From Planctomycetota bacterium (GTDB lineage Bacteria; Planctomycetota; Planctomycetia; Pirellulales; Pirellulaceae), in the NCBI GenBank assembly GCA_016872725.1, contig VGZC01000005.1, positions 1 through 64,000 on the forward strand: DNA of 64,000 bases, in the 5' to 3' direction. Below the pieces are notes generated by a model, which worked only from the letters and a program-made list of their open reading frames with translations, made no database searches and was not told where the DNA came from. A program made the translations under genes and the position numbers. Shown here one piece after another: positions 8,733 through 17,837 of this stretch. Numbering within the stretch: the first letter of the stretch is position 1; every line of letters begins with the position of its first letter.

Positions 8733-8812
8733 GGCTCAAGAACCAGACGGCTCAAGAACCAGACGGCTCAAGAACCCGACGGCTGAATAACCCGACGGCT
8801 GAATAAACAATG
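8733..8812. repeat. 16-bp tandem repeat, five copies
   Basis: Five consecutive 16-bp units starting GGCTCAAGAACCAGAC at 8733. Units 1 and 2 are identical, unit 3 differs by one base, and units 4 and 5 drift (GGCTGAATAA...). The array lies between the convergent clpS and mtaB genes and is probably noncoding. Confidence 0.8.
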
Positions 8813-8877
8813 CGGCTCGGAAACAAGGCCGCCCGGGAGCCGAATCCGGGGCGGCGGACTCGATCGGGGATTGCGTT

Positions 8878-10158
8878 TCAGGCCGTTGTCCTCGCCACGA
8901 GCCGGCCGTCGATGGACGCCGTCGACTGAACGGAAACCAGCGAGCCGACTTCGAGCGGTTCGCCGAGCAGTTCGACGGGCACGTAACGGCACGCCGTGCC
9001 TCGCGCCGCGATCGCTCCACGGCCGCGTGTTGGTGTCTCCACCAGGACCTGCAATCGGCTGCCGACCAACGCCCGGAGATAGGCTTCCCGCAGGTCCCTT
9101 TCGAGGCCGGCCAATCGGTCGACGCGTTCCTTGCGTTTCGCCGGGGGAACCGGATCGTCCATCGCGGCCGCCGCCGTCCCCTTTCGAGGGCTGAACGGAA
9201 AGACGTGCATCTTCGCGAAACCCGCTTCCCGCGCGACGTCCACCGTCCGCTCAAAATCGTCGTCCGTCTCGCCGGGAAACCCGACCAGGATATCGGTCGT
9301 CAAACAAGGTCGATCGAGGGCATCCCGGATCGCGCGGCAAACGTCGAGGAATCGCCGAGCGCCCCATCGGCGCCGCATGCGACGCAGGATCCGGTCCGAC
9401 CCGCTTTGGAGGCACACGTGCAGGTGCGGACAGATCCGATCCGACCGGTCCCGCATCACGCGGATCAACTCGCGAGTCACTTCCGTCGCCTCCATGCTCG
9501 ACAATCGCACGCGAAAGGAACCCGGAAGATCGGCGATCCGCTCGAGCAAGTGGGAGAGCCGGAACCAATCCGCCTTGGAACGTCCCCAATTCCATTCGAT
9601 GCCGTAGTGCCCGAGGTGGATCCCGGTGAGCACGATCTCGCGGTAGCCGTTGTCGACGAGCCGTCGCACTTCGTCGAGCACTTGATGGTCGGGCCGACTG
9701 ACGAGGTGCGGGCGCACGTGCGGAATGATGCAATAGCTGCATTTGAGCATGCAGCCGTCCTGGATCTTGACGAACGCCCGATTCCGTCCGGAGAATCCCG
9801 AGATGCCGTCGGGCGGATCGACGACGCCGTGACGGCCCAAGAGATCGGGGATCTCCCGCTTGTCGGTGATCACTTCGGCCACGCCGGGCAGTACGCTGAT
9901 TTCACCAGGAGCCCTCGTCGCGTAACAGCCCATCACGACGATCCGCGCCTCGGGATTCTCCCGCGCCAGACGGCGAATCACCTGCCGGCTCTTCGCGTCA
10001 CCCTCGGCCGTCACCGTACAGGTGTTCACGATGCAGAGCGACGCCCGTTCACCCGGAAGGGCGTCGCGATACCCCGCGCGCGCAAGGCCCTCGCGCACCA
10101 GCTCCGTCTCGTACTGGTTTACTTTGCAACCGAGCGTCACGGTTTGAATCGTCGCCAT
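8878..10158 (-). CDS. mtaB: tRNA t6A37 methylthiotransferase (MtaB-type)
   Basis: About 426 residues. MtaB adds a methylthio group to N6-threonylcarbamoyladenosine at position 37 of ANN-decoding tRNAs. The N-terminal UPF0004 domain shows its three cluster cysteines (TLGCKVNQYE, VNTCTVT, VMGCYA). The radical SAM motif is CMLKCSYC, the domain has GIHLGHYG, and the C-terminus fits a TRAM RNA-binding domain. The ATG at 10158 begins at MATIQTVTLGC, which matches family starts; the longer frame to 10224 adds residues with no family likeness. The fusion at 18331-19485 has a YrdC domain, which in TsaC makes the t6A precursor. Confidence 0.93.
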   Translation of the reverse strand: MATIQTVTLGCKVNQYETELVREGLARAGYRDALPGERASLCIVNTCTVTAEGDAKSRQVIRRLARENPEARIVVMGCYATRAPGEISVLPGVAEVITDKREIPDLLGRHGVVDPPDGISGFSGRNRAFVKIQDGCMLKCSYCIIPHVRPHLVSRPDHQVLDEVRRLVDNGYREIVLTGIHLGHYGIEWNWGRSKADWFRLSHLLERIADLPGSFRVRLSSMEATEVTRELIRVMRDRSDRICPHLHVCLQSGSDRILRRMRRRWGARRFLDVCRAIRDALDRPCLTTDILVGFPGETDDDFERTVDVAREAGFAKMHVFPFSPRKGTAAAAMDDPVPPAKRKERVDRLAGLERDLREAYLRALVGSRLQVLVETPTRGRGAIAARGTACRYVPVELLGEPLEVGSLVSVQSTASIDGRLVARTTA

Positions 10159-10325
10159 GGTGGACCTGTGTCCGATTTCCGATTGTTGTATAATGTCATG
10201 TTCGCGGCCGGTTGCCAAACCCACCCACCCTCGCGACCAAACATCGGAACGCGGACTGGATTCCGCCGCGCCTCACGGCCCATACCGAAAAATTCGCTGA
10301 AAAAGACATTGAAAGACCCCTCGAT

Positions 10326-10718
10326 ATGGCCAAACAGGGAGCCCGTAAGAAGGTGCCCAAGGAGTTGGCGGTGATCAACGCCGACAACTGCACGGGATGT
10401 GAATCGTGCATCGAGGTATGCCCGGTCGACTGCATCACGCTCATTCGACGGAACATGGGCGTGAAGGGGAGCCATGCCTGGTGCGAGATCGATCTGGAAC
10501 GGTGCGTCGGTTGCGAATGCTGCGTACACATTCCGCAGAAGAAGACGAACCCGTATGAATTGAACGTCTGCCCATGGAATGCGATCGAAATGGTTCCGAC
10601 CGAGAACGTGGCGACGGTGGTGGCGCAGATCGGAGGCCCGCCGGACTACATCGAGGAGCATTGGGACCGGTTGGTTGGCACGGCTCAGCGGCTCGCCGAG
10701 ATGCGGGCGTCTGGGTAG
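10326..10718 (+). CDS. 4Fe-4S dicluster ferredoxin-like protein
   Basis: About 130 residues, soluble electron carrier. Cluster I is classical: CTGCESCIEVCP. Cluster II reads CVGCECC, with the CP (NVCPWNAIE) about 17 residues further on, a long insertion as in Alvin-type or Fer4-like ferredoxins. A basic leader (MAKQGARKKVPKELAVI) precedes the clusters and about 35 helical residues follow. The ATG at 10326 starts this leader; the frame is open further upstream, but that part overlaps the promoter side of mtaB. The physiological partner is not evident. Confidence 0.88.
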   Translation: MAKQGARKKVPKELAVINADNCTGCESCIEVCPVDCITLIRRNMGVKGSHAWCEIDLERCVGCECCVHIPQKKTNPYELNVCPWNAIEMVPTENVATVVAQIGGPPDYIEEHWDRLVGTAQRLAEMRASG

Positions 10719-10734
10719 GCGTTCCGTCGGCGCG

Positions 10735-11580
10735 TCACGACTCGTGGCCGATCGACCGCCTCTCGACGCGCTCCTCGCATCGCTTCAGGTACGCGATGCT
10801 GTCGCGGGCGAGCGATTCGACGCCCGGCGCGAAGTCGAACACTTCGACCGAGATCCAGCCGGAATACCCCATGTCGCGGAGTGTCGCGAGGATTGGCTCG
10901 AAGTCGACGGTGCCCATCCCGGGGCCTCGACGATTCGCGTCATTCGCGTGGAAATGCAGCGCCGAACCGGCGTGACGTCTCAGGATGTCGACGATCGGCG
11001 TCGATTCGGACGCCATGGCTTTGACGTCGAGGTGCAGACCGACGTGCGGACAATCCACCATCTCGATCAGCTCGGCCGCGAGATCGGCCGTGCGGAGGAA
11101 ATCACCTTCCTCCGGACCGAGCGGTTCGACGGCGAGTCGGACTTTGCAATCCCCGAGCGTTCCGCAGGTCCTCCGGAGCACATCGGCGGCGAATCGCATG
11201 GCCTGTTCGTGGGTGAGACCCGGGAGCACGTTCCGCTGTTTGGGTGAACCGAGCACGAGAATCGTCCCGCCCAGATCGCGGCACAGCCGGGCGAGTTCGC
11301 CGATGTATGCGGCCGTCTCCCGGCGCACGTCTTCGTCGGGAGACGTCAAATAATAGCCGCGCGTGAACGCGAGCAGCCAGTGCAGGCCGACCACTTCGAG
11401 GTTCTCGGTTTCCGCGAGCCGCCTCACCGAATGGCGTTCGGCCATTGTGATGTCGTAGGCGTTCTTTTGGATTGTGAACGGGGCGAACTCAATGCCCGTG
11501 TAGCCGCACTCGCGGGCGAACCGGAACGCGCGGGGGAACGGCCAGTCCTGGAACGTCTCGTTGCAGATCGCATAACGCAT
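10735..11580 (-). CDS. Sugar phosphate isomerase/epimerase-like TIM barrel
   Basis: 281 residues, xylose isomerase-like TIM barrel (AP endonuclease 2 / PF01261 superfamily). The usual metal-binding positions are visible: LAVEPLGPEEG (Glu), HVGLHLDVKAM (His/Asp), LHFHANDANRRGPGMG (His and Asp) and WISVEVFDF (Glu). Planctomycetes have many such proteins, acting as isomerases, epimerases or dehydratases of small sugars, and the substrate cannot be assigned here. It lies just downstream of lysA on the same strand (60 bp), so cotranscription is likely. Confidence 0.85.
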   Translation of the reverse strand: MRYAICNETFQDWPFPRAFRFARECGYTGIEFAPFTIQKNAYDITMAERHSVRRLAETENLEVVGLHWLLAFTRGYYLTSPDEDVRRETAAYIGELARLCRDLGGTILVLGSPKQRNVLPGLTHEQAMRFAADVLRRTCGTLGDCKVRLAVEPLGPEEGDFLRTADLAAELIEMVDCPHVGLHLDVKAMASESTPIVDILRRHAGSALHFHANDANRRGPGMGTVDFEPILATLRDMGYSGWISVEVFDFAPGVESLARDSIAYLKRCEERVERRSIGHES

Positions 11581-11640
11581 CGGTCGGCCTCGGACTTTCG
11601 CGAAGCGGGCGGAGCGACTCCACGCATAGGGGCGGTCGGC

Positions 11641-12945
11641 TCAGCGCGCGGGAATCCGTTCTCCGCGCATGAGGTCCTCGTAGGACTGGCGGTCCCGGAT
11701 CAGGTGGCACCGGTCCTGCTCGACGAGCACTTCGGCGGCGAACGGTTTCGAGTTGTAGTTTGAGGCCATTACGGCGCCGTACGCGCCCGCGCGCTCGATC
11801 ACGAGAAAATCGCCGACGCGAGCCGCGGGCAACGACCGAGTCCGCACGAAACCGCCTTCCTCTTGCGTGAAGATATCGCCCGATTCGCAGAGCGGCCCGC
11901 CGACGACGACGTCGAGCAGGCCCGGTTCATCGGCGTCCGTGCGGCATACGGACATCGGATGATAGGCGCCGTAGAGGATCGGCCGAGCGAGATTGTTAAA
12001 GCCCGCGTCGACAAGATAGAACGTCTTGCCCGCCGTGCGCTTGACGGCCCGAATCTCCGCGATCAGATATCCCGATTCGGCCACGAGGTATCGGCCCGGT
12101 TCGATCTCGAGCGTCACACGGTGTCCGAACTCCGACTCGAGTCGTTTGCGGGTCGCGTCCCAAAGCGAGAAATAGGCGTCGATATCGACATCCGTATCGG
12201 TGGCCCGGTACGCGATCGGAAGACCGCCGCCCGCGCTGATCGTCATCACCGTTCGGCCAACGGTCCTCGCGGCCGATTCCATCGCCGAGCAGACCTGGGC
12301 GAGATGTTCCAGGTCGCTCCCCGAACCGATATGCATGTGCAATCCGGTGATTCCCAACCCGCATCGGTCGGCGAGGAGCAGTGCGTCGCCGAGCCGCCCG
12401 TGCCAGATTCCGTGCTTGGATTGTTCGCCGCCCGTGTTCGTCTTTTGACTGTGCCCATGCCCGAACCCTGGGTTGATCCGGAGCATGATGTTCCGTCCGG
12501 GGGCGCGGTCGCCGAGCTGTTCGATCATGTCGAGCGAGCCAGCGTTCACGGGGATATGGTCGCTCACGACGATATCGAGCGCGTCGCGATCGAAGATGTC
12601 GGCCGTATAGACGATGCCCGGAGGTTGGGAGGCGCCGGAGAACCCGGCCGCCTGGGCTCGGCGGATTTCCCCCGCGCTCACCGCGTCCACCACGACGTTG
12701 CGACGGAGCATGAAATCCAGAATGGCCAGATTCGAATTCGCTTTTTGCGCGTACCGGATGACGTCGAACGCCTGCAAATCGGCGATCCGGCGGGAGATCG
12801 CCGAGGCATCATACACATAGAGGGGCGTGCCGAAACGTTCGGCGAGTTCGGGAATCGGCATTCCGCCGATCTCCCGTCGGATGGTTCCCTCGAATTCGGT
12901 CGGCGGTTCGCACCCGGCTGATGGCGGTGGGGTTGGCGTGGTCAT
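11641..12945 (-). CDS. lysA: Diaminopimelate decarboxylase
   Basis: About 434 residues, PLP fold type III decarboxylase, last step of lysine synthesis from meso-diaminopimelate. Visible marks are the PLP lysine in RYAQKANSNLAIL, HMHIGSGSDLEH, the glycine-rich SAGGGLPI phosphate loop, LEIEPGRYLVAESG, and the dimer-interface active site GPLCESGDIF. The ATG at 12945 (MTTPTPPPSAG) has GGAAAG upstream; an ATG 16 codons earlier is possible. Confidence 0.93.
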   Translation of the reverse strand: MTTPTPPPSAGCEPPTEFEGTIRREIGGMPIPELAERFGTPLYVYDASAISRRIADLQAFDVIRYAQKANSNLAILDFMLRRNVVVDAVSAGEIRRAQAAGFSGASQPPGIVYTADIFDRDALDIVVSDHIPVNAGSLDMIEQLGDRAPGRNIMLRINPGFGHGHSQKTNTGGEQSKHGIWHGRLGDALLLADRCGLGITGLHMHIGSGSDLEHLAQVCSAMESAARTVGRTVMTISAGGGLPIAYRATDTDVDIDAYFSLWDATRKRLESEFGHRVTLEIEPGRYLVAESGYLIAEIRAVKRTAGKTFYLVDAGFNNLARPILYGAYHPMSVCRTDADEPGLLDVVVGGPLCESGDIFTQEEGGFVRTRSLPAARVGDFLVIERAGAYGAVMASNYNSKPFAAEVLVEQDRCHLIRDRQSYEDLMRGERIPAR

Positions 12946-13120
12946 GGGCTTTCCGTGGGGTGGGGACTCTGAAGGAAAACGGGGTTCAGGCATGGGGGAG
13001 CGATGCCTTCAAATCGGGAATCCCGGTAAGAACAGATCGTGTGAATACGACGCCAATTTTCGGTGCCGCTTCCTACTCGTTTCGCCCATCACCGGCTCCT
13101 TTCGCCCCGATTCGCGGGGC
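12946..13120. other. Intergenic region upstream of lysA
   Basis: No gene is visible. It should hold the lysA promoter and any terminator for the membrane-protein gene at 13121-14590, but no clear T-tract hairpin is apparent. Confidence 0.3.
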
Positions 13121-14590
13121 CTAGCGATCGAAAAAACTCGAAAGCGCGAGATAGCCCGGAAAAAAATTCGGCTCGCCGACTCTCTCCTTCACGACCGGCT
13201 TGGCCTTGCCCTGTTCCCACAACTGGAACGTGGCGTCGGCGATCGAGAAGTTCGCGATTTGGGAATAGGCGAGAAACACGGGATCCTTGCGCCCCACAAA
13301 GCCCGCCGGTCGGTAATCGATACCGTCCGGCCGCAGGGCCAGGTTCGCCGTCCACGGAACGCGTTCTCCGGCCGACACACCGCGCAACATGCGTCCGGCG
13401 ACGACGGCCGCGATGTGATCCCGCAGGTTGTCGAGCGATTCGTCGACGTTCTTGACCGACCTCGAGAACCGAATGGTCTTGGCGCCCGTTCCGGTTTGCG
13501 GGACCAGGACGATGTTCAGTGATGTCCCGATGTAGGCGCCGTTGTAGTATTGGCGCGTCGCCGTATGGGTGAACGTCTCGACCTGGTCGTATCGCATCGA
13601 CGTTGCGGTGAACAGGCCGCGCCGGAAGACGCCCCGTTCATGGCATCGGAAGACGATGCGGCGATGAACACGGATTCCCCACACGGCGAGCGAGGCTCCG
13701 ACGAGCAGAACGACGCCGAGGATTCTCGCGCCCGGAACCATGCCGCCCAGGACGAGCGGCGTACCGGTCAGGACGAACAGGGCGGCGACCGTCCAAAGCA
13801 GGACGGCGGCGACTCCGCTTCCTTTCCGTTCGAAGTGGATGCGCCCGAGCCCTTCAACGGGTTCGCCGTCCGTGTCGGCCGCGGCCCGCTCGCCGATGCG
13901 TTTTTCGAGCAGAACGCGGAGCAGGAACGCGTTCGATGAACGCTCGGGAGCCTCGAACACGGGTTCATCCCGACCTTTGCGCCATACGCGGACCCGGTCG
14001 TCCAGAACGGCGACCGAAACCAGGTCCTCGATCGGAATCGTGACGGGCGATCGATGGCCGACGGTCAGCGCGGCGTTGGTGAGCGACCAGTTCGCGCCCC
14101 GAACGATCGCGCCCGCGCTCAGCGCCTCATCGGCCCTTTGGCGGTAGGCGTTGACGAGCCGCCCGATCAGCGGGGCGAGCGGATCGGATTGGGCGAGCGG
14201 GAAACGGTTGTCGCATGCGACTTCGCGCGGCTCGCCCTCGATCCGCATCCGAAATCGGCGCCGTGTGCCGGCGCAAACGCCCTGCGAGAAGATGCGGCGC
14301 GCGTCCAATTCGACGCGATACGCGTCCTCGTCCTCGTACGACCGTTCGCCGCGCCGGTCGCGGATCGTGAAACCCTGTCCGGTGTCCGTGATCCAACGGC
14401 GCTTTCGCGCGAGCCGTCCGATCGCGGCGGCGGACGCGACGGCGACGACCAACGACGCGCCAAGAACGGCGATTCCGGGCCTCTTTCGGGCCGCGATCAT
14501 GACGCCGCCGACGAGGCAGCCGAGCACGGACGCGATGAGTACGCCCCGAAGGAACCTCGGGACATGCCCGGAGACCTGAACCGCGTCCAT
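13121..14590 (-). CDS. Membrane protein of unknown function
   Basis: 489 residues; I do not recognise a named family. Two transmembrane helices lie near the N-terminus (about residues 15-36 and 42-60) and two more around 255-300. They separate two soluble regions rich in beta strands, which read like repeated PH-like/DUF modules: RDRRGERSYEDEDAYRVELD in the first, GLFTATSMRYDQVETFTH in the second. The ATG at 14590 is supported by GAGGTGAC. The upstream hydrolase gene ends 40 bp away on the same strand. No catalytic motif is seen; a surface-sensing or stress role would be a guess. Confidence 0.75.
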   Translation of the reverse strand: MDAVQVSGHVPRFLRGVLIASVLGCLVGGVMIAARKRPGIAVLGASLVVAVASAAAIGRLARKRRWITDTGQGFTIRDRRGERSYEDEDAYRVELDARRIFSQGVCAGTRRRFRMRIEGEPREVACDNRFPLAQSDPLAPLIGRLVNAYRQRADEALSAGAIVRGANWSLTNAALTVGHRSPVTIPIEDLVSVAVLDDRVRVWRKGRDEPVFEAPERSSNAFLLRVLLEKRIGERAAADTDGEPVEGLGRIHFERKGSGVAAVLLWTVAALFVLTGTPLVLGGMVPGARILGVVLLVGASLAVWGIRVHRRIVFRCHERGVFRRGLFTATSMRYDQVETFTHTATRQYYNGAYIGTSLNIVLVPQTGTGAKTIRFSRSVKNVDESLDNLRDHIAAVVAGRMLRGVSAGERVPWTANLALRPDGIDYRPAGFVGRKDPVFLAYSQIANFSIADATFQLWEQGKAKPVVKERVGEPNFFPGYLALSSFFDR

Positions 14591-14629
14591 GTCACCTCAC
14601 TCTCGGTCGATGCGCCTCGCGGGTAACCG

Positions 14630-15544
14630 TCATTGGGGTTTGGCGAGGTGTTTTTCAAACCAGCCAACGAGCGCCTCGAACGCGCGCCGCTGGTCGTCGC
14701 CGCGAAACCCGTGGCCGGCGCCCTTGAGCACGAGGAACTCGCTCACCACCTTGTTTTCCCCGAACGCGGCGTGAATCCGTTCGCTATGGGCGATCGGGAC
14801 GAGGTCGTCCTTGTCGCCCGCGATCAGCAACGTGGGCGAGTCATCCTGGGATACATGGACGAGGGGCGACATTTCCTGGGCCGATTCGAGGTCGAGATCG
14901 AGCGCGGGGAATTGCTTGTATGCCGGGAGTTTTTCGGGAGCCTCCCATACCATGATGCGCAGGTCGGTCGGCGCGACGATCGCGACGACCGCCGCGACTC
15001 GGTCCGACGCGCGTTCGATCGGATCGGCGTTCGCCGAGTCGCCCTCGTCGCTCGCCGTGGCAAGCATCAACGAAAGATGGCCCCCCGCGCTCATCCCGAA
15101 AACGCCCAGCCGGTTCGGGTCGACGTCCCACCGCGCGGCGTTCGACCGGATGAACCGGACGGCGCGCCGGACGTCGGATACCGCCTCGGGGATCGAGAAT
15201 TTCGGGCTGCTGCCATGCCGCACGGCGAACACGGTGAATCCCTTGTCGAGCAGCGGAGCGAAGAGGGGCATCGCGCTGGCGGGCGGAGCCCATGTGGAGT
15301 ACCAACCGCCGCTCACCATGAAGAGTACGCCCGCGCCGTTCGCCCCCGCCTTCGGTCGATAGACATCGAAGGTCATCGCGAGTCCGAGCTTGTGGCCGTA
15401 GACGACGTCCTCCACAATATCCGCGTCGGCTCCGCGAGCGGACGGAATCCCCCAGACGGCGCATGCCGCGAGGGCGGAAACGAACGTCACGAAGGCGGCG
15501 GCGCGACGCGCGCGCCGGGTCGAGTGATTCGCGCGATGGGCCAT
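14630..15544 (-). CDS. Secreted alpha/beta hydrolase (esterase/lipase-like)
   Basis: About 304 residues. The start at 15544 (GAGGAG upstream) gives a twin-basic n-region, a hydrophobic core and a cleavage site near SARGAD, so export is expected. The hydrolase core has the oxyanion region SGGWYST, the nucleophile elbow FGMSAGGHLS (Ser), an Asp in IAGDKDDLVP and the His in KGAGHGF. This fits the BD-FAE/esterase subgroup acting on small esters or acylated sugars. It is divergent from a second secreted hydrolase (start 15639) with a shared 95-bp upstream region. Confidence 0.88.
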   Translation of the reverse strand: MAHRANHSTRRARRAAAFVTFVSALAACAVWGIPSARGADADIVEDVVYGHKLGLAMTFDVYRPKAGANGAGVLFMVSGGWYSTWAPPASAMPLFAPLLDKGFTVFAVRHGSSPKFSIPEAVSDVRRAVRFIRSNAARWDVDPNRLGVFGMSAGGHLSLMLATASDEGDSANADPIERASDRVAAVVAIVAPTDLRIMVWEAPEKLPAYKQFPALDLDLESAQEMSPLVHVSQDDSPTLLIAGDKDDLVPIAHSERIHAAFGENKVVSEFLVLKGAGHGFRGDDQRRAFEALVGWFEKHLAKPQ

Positions 15545-15638
15545 GTTCCGTTCTCCTCGCCGAGTACCTTGCTCTTGGAATCGACATCGATCGGGGCTCC
15601 CATGATGGCGCGCCGGTCGGGATGGAGGCAATACGGCA

Positions 15639-16934
15639 ATGGCCATGCGACACGTCCCGCCCTGCCACGGCGGAATCGGAGATCGAACGCCACGCCGCGC
15701 GCCGCGCCGATTCGCGCACGGGCTCTTGGTCCGGACGCTCGCCGTTCTGTTGACCGGCTCGCTGGCGATCGCCGCGACGCGGAATCCGGCGCGGTCCGGG
15801 AGCGGCGACCCGTCCGACGGCGGCGCACTCGATCGACTTCCCCGCGATCAGCTCCTCGTCCAGCACGCGGCCGACGGCTCCGTGCAACCGGTCCACACCG
15901 TCGACGACTGGAAGCGGCGACGCGAGGAAATCCTGGACGGAATGCGCGCCGTCATGGGCGAACTGGATCCGAAGCAGGCTTCGCGCGGTCCGCTCGACAT
16001 GCGCGTCGAGGAAGAAGTCGATTGCGGCGCGTACGTGAGGCGACTCGTCTCCTACGCGTCGGAACCCGATTGCCGGGTCCCCGCCTATTTGCTCATCCCG
16101 AAGTCGGTGCTCGCGGAATCGGACGCCGATCCGAGCCGCGGCGATGAAGGCGCCGCGCCGGCGTTGGCGAACGCCGCTTCACGGCGCGCGACCCGCCGAG
16201 CTCCCGCCGTGCTCTGCCTTCATGGTACCGACAATGTGGTCGGCCATGGAACGGTCGTCGGGCTTGGAACGCGGCCCAACCGGCAATACGCCGCCGAACT
16301 CGCCGAACGCGGTTATGTGACGCTGGCCCCCAATTACCCGCTCTTGGCCAAGTACCAGCCCGACTTGGCCCGTTTGGGCTGGAAGAGCGGAACGCTCAAG
16401 GCCGTTTGGGACAATATGCGAGGCCTTGACCTGCTCGAATCGCTCCCGTTCGTCGACGGCGAGCGGTTCGGCGCGATCGGCCATTCCTTGGGAGGCCACA
16501 ACGGGATCTTCACGAGCGTATTTGACGATCGGATCGACGTGGTCGTATCGAGCTGCGGGCTCGATTCGTTCGTCGATTACTACTCCGGCGACGAGCGGAA
16601 CTGGCAATTGGAGAGAGGCTGGTGCCAGACACGCTACATGCCGCGACTCGCCGACTACCGGGGGAAGCTCGAGTCGATTCCGTTCGACTTCCACGAGCTG
16701 ATCGGCGCGATCGCGCCGCGGCACGTGCTGATCATCGCGCCGCGCGACGATCACAATTTCCGCGCGGACAGCGTGGACCGCATCGTCGCCGCGGCGAGAC
16801 CCGTGTTCGCCCTGCATGGGCATGCGGACCGGCTGCGGGTCGAACATCCCCCCTGCGGCCACGACTTTCCGCCCGAGATGCGCCAAGCCGCGTACGCGCT
16901 CTTCGACCGTGTGCTCAAGGTCCCGGAAAGATGA
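15639..16934 (+). CDS. Secreted alpha/beta hydrolase (dienelactone hydrolase/acetyl esterase-like)
   Basis: About 431 residues. A basic, Arg-rich leader and one hydrophobic segment (LLVRTLAVLLTGSLAIAAT) suggest a signal peptide or anchor. The hydrolase domain has an LCLHGTDN oxyanion stretch, the nucleophile elbow AIGHSLGGHN (Ser) and a C-terminal EHPPCGHDFPPEM with the catalytic His. The overall layout matches the planctomycete group related to acetyl xylan esterases. GGAGG lies 12 bp before the ATG at 15639; an ATG at 15645 is an alternative. Substrate unknown; polysaccharide deacetylation is inference. Confidence 0.82.
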   Translation: MAMRHVPPCHGGIGDRTPRRAPRRFAHGLLVRTLAVLLTGSLAIAATRNPARSGSGDPSDGGALDRLPRDQLLVQHAADGSVQPVHTVDDWKRRREEILDGMRAVMGELDPKQASRGPLDMRVEEEVDCGAYVRRLVSYASEPDCRVPAYLLIPKSVLAESDADPSRGDEGAAPALANAASRRATRRAPAVLCLHGTDNVVGHGTVVGLGTRPNRQYAAELAERGYVTLAPNYPLLAKYQPDLARLGWKSGTLKAVWDNMRGLDLLESLPFVDGERFGAIGHSLGGHNGIFTSVFDDRIDVVVSSCGLDSFVDYYSGDERNWQLERGWCQTRYMPRLADYRGKLESIPFDFHELIGAIAPRHVLIIAPRDDHNFRADSVDRIVAAARPVFALHGHADRLRVEHPPCGHDFPPEMRQAAYALFDRVLKVPER

Positions 16935-17233
16935 GGCGAATGCGCGGTCGCGGCGACCCGGGCGGACCCTGCCGGCTCGACCTTGTCGCTCGTAGGGATC
17001 GTGCCGACGAACCGAATCGGGTTCCATGGAATCCAGTCGGTTTCGTTCAAGGACTGTCTTGCGGCGAATCGGGCCGTTGATAGAGTCGAGTTATATCGGG
17101 AGCCGGCGAAATCGCCCGAGCGCGGGACGGTCGGCTTCCGGGCTCGGCCGCGACGGGCGTGATCGGCGATGGGCCGATCGACGCGGGCCGCCGCGGCCGG
17201 AGCCCGAACGACAGCCACTCGACCTGGTTCCCC
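16935..17233. other. Intergenic region with an imperfect palindrome
   Basis: No gene is seen. The segment around 17017-17044 contains the 10-bp palindrome TTCCATGGAA inside wider arms AACCGA...TCGGTT. It could form a hairpin, but there is no T-tract, so a terminator is not supported. Confidence 0.35.
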
Positions 17234-17800
17234 ATGCCTGAATCGCTGCCCATCGACGAAGTGGAATTGCTCCTGGAAAACGCGCGGCTGCGCGACGCGC
17301 TCGAACCGTACTTGGACGAGTCACTCGAAGTTCTGCGGCTCAATCGCCGGTCGACGCGCGAAGAGAACGAGTTCCTCGCGTCGATGCTCGCGTGGGAACG
17401 GGCTCCGATCGTTCCGATCAGTCAATGGTTTGAACCGGAACTTCGCCTTCCGCGTCCCGAGTCGCTCGATGACGCGAGCCTGCACCGGATCCTCGGAGAC
17501 ACCCTGAAACGGCTGTATGAGAAGCGGGTCCAGATCGAGTTCACCGATCACTTGAGTGACCGGCGCCTTTACGCGATCATCTACCGTGACATCCTTCCGT
17601 CACTCGAAAAACGGCTCGAATCGCCGCGGAACTACCTGCACTGGCGATGCATGGATCCGGACGACGACGCCGAACTTTGGCTGCGGTACTACGCGACGGA
17701 CGACGAGCGTCGGGAGTGGTCGATCGAGTCGGGCCAAGCGCCGCCCGCTCGCGAACGGCCACCGTTTCCCCGACGCATGCCGTTTCGCGGATATCCATGA
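17234..17800 (+). CDS. Hypothetical acidic protein
   Basis: About 188 residues, not recognised. It begins MPESLPIDEVELLLENARLR, is acidic and helical without signal peptide or membrane segment, and ends in a Pro/Arg-rich tail (PPFPRRMPFRGYP). Several conserved-looking blocks suggest a real protein: LASMLAWERAPI, RLYEKRVQIEFTDHLSDRRL, NYLHWRCMDPDDDAELWLRYY. The ATG at 17234 is chosen because homologous-looking sequence begins there; upstream codons look noncoding. It is convergent with rpiB, 37 bp between stops. Confidence 0.65.
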   Translation: MPESLPIDEVELLLENARLRDALEPYLDESLEVLRLNRRSTREENEFLASMLAWERAPIVPISQWFEPELRLPRPESLDDASLHRILGDTLKRLYEKRVQIEFTDHLSDRRLYAIIYRDILPSLEKRLESPRNYLHWRCMDPDDDAELWLRYYATDDERREWSIESGQAPPARERPPFPRRMPFRGYP

Positions 17801-17837
17801 CGGGTCGCGGCGGACGAGCGTCCTTGGGACGCGGGAC

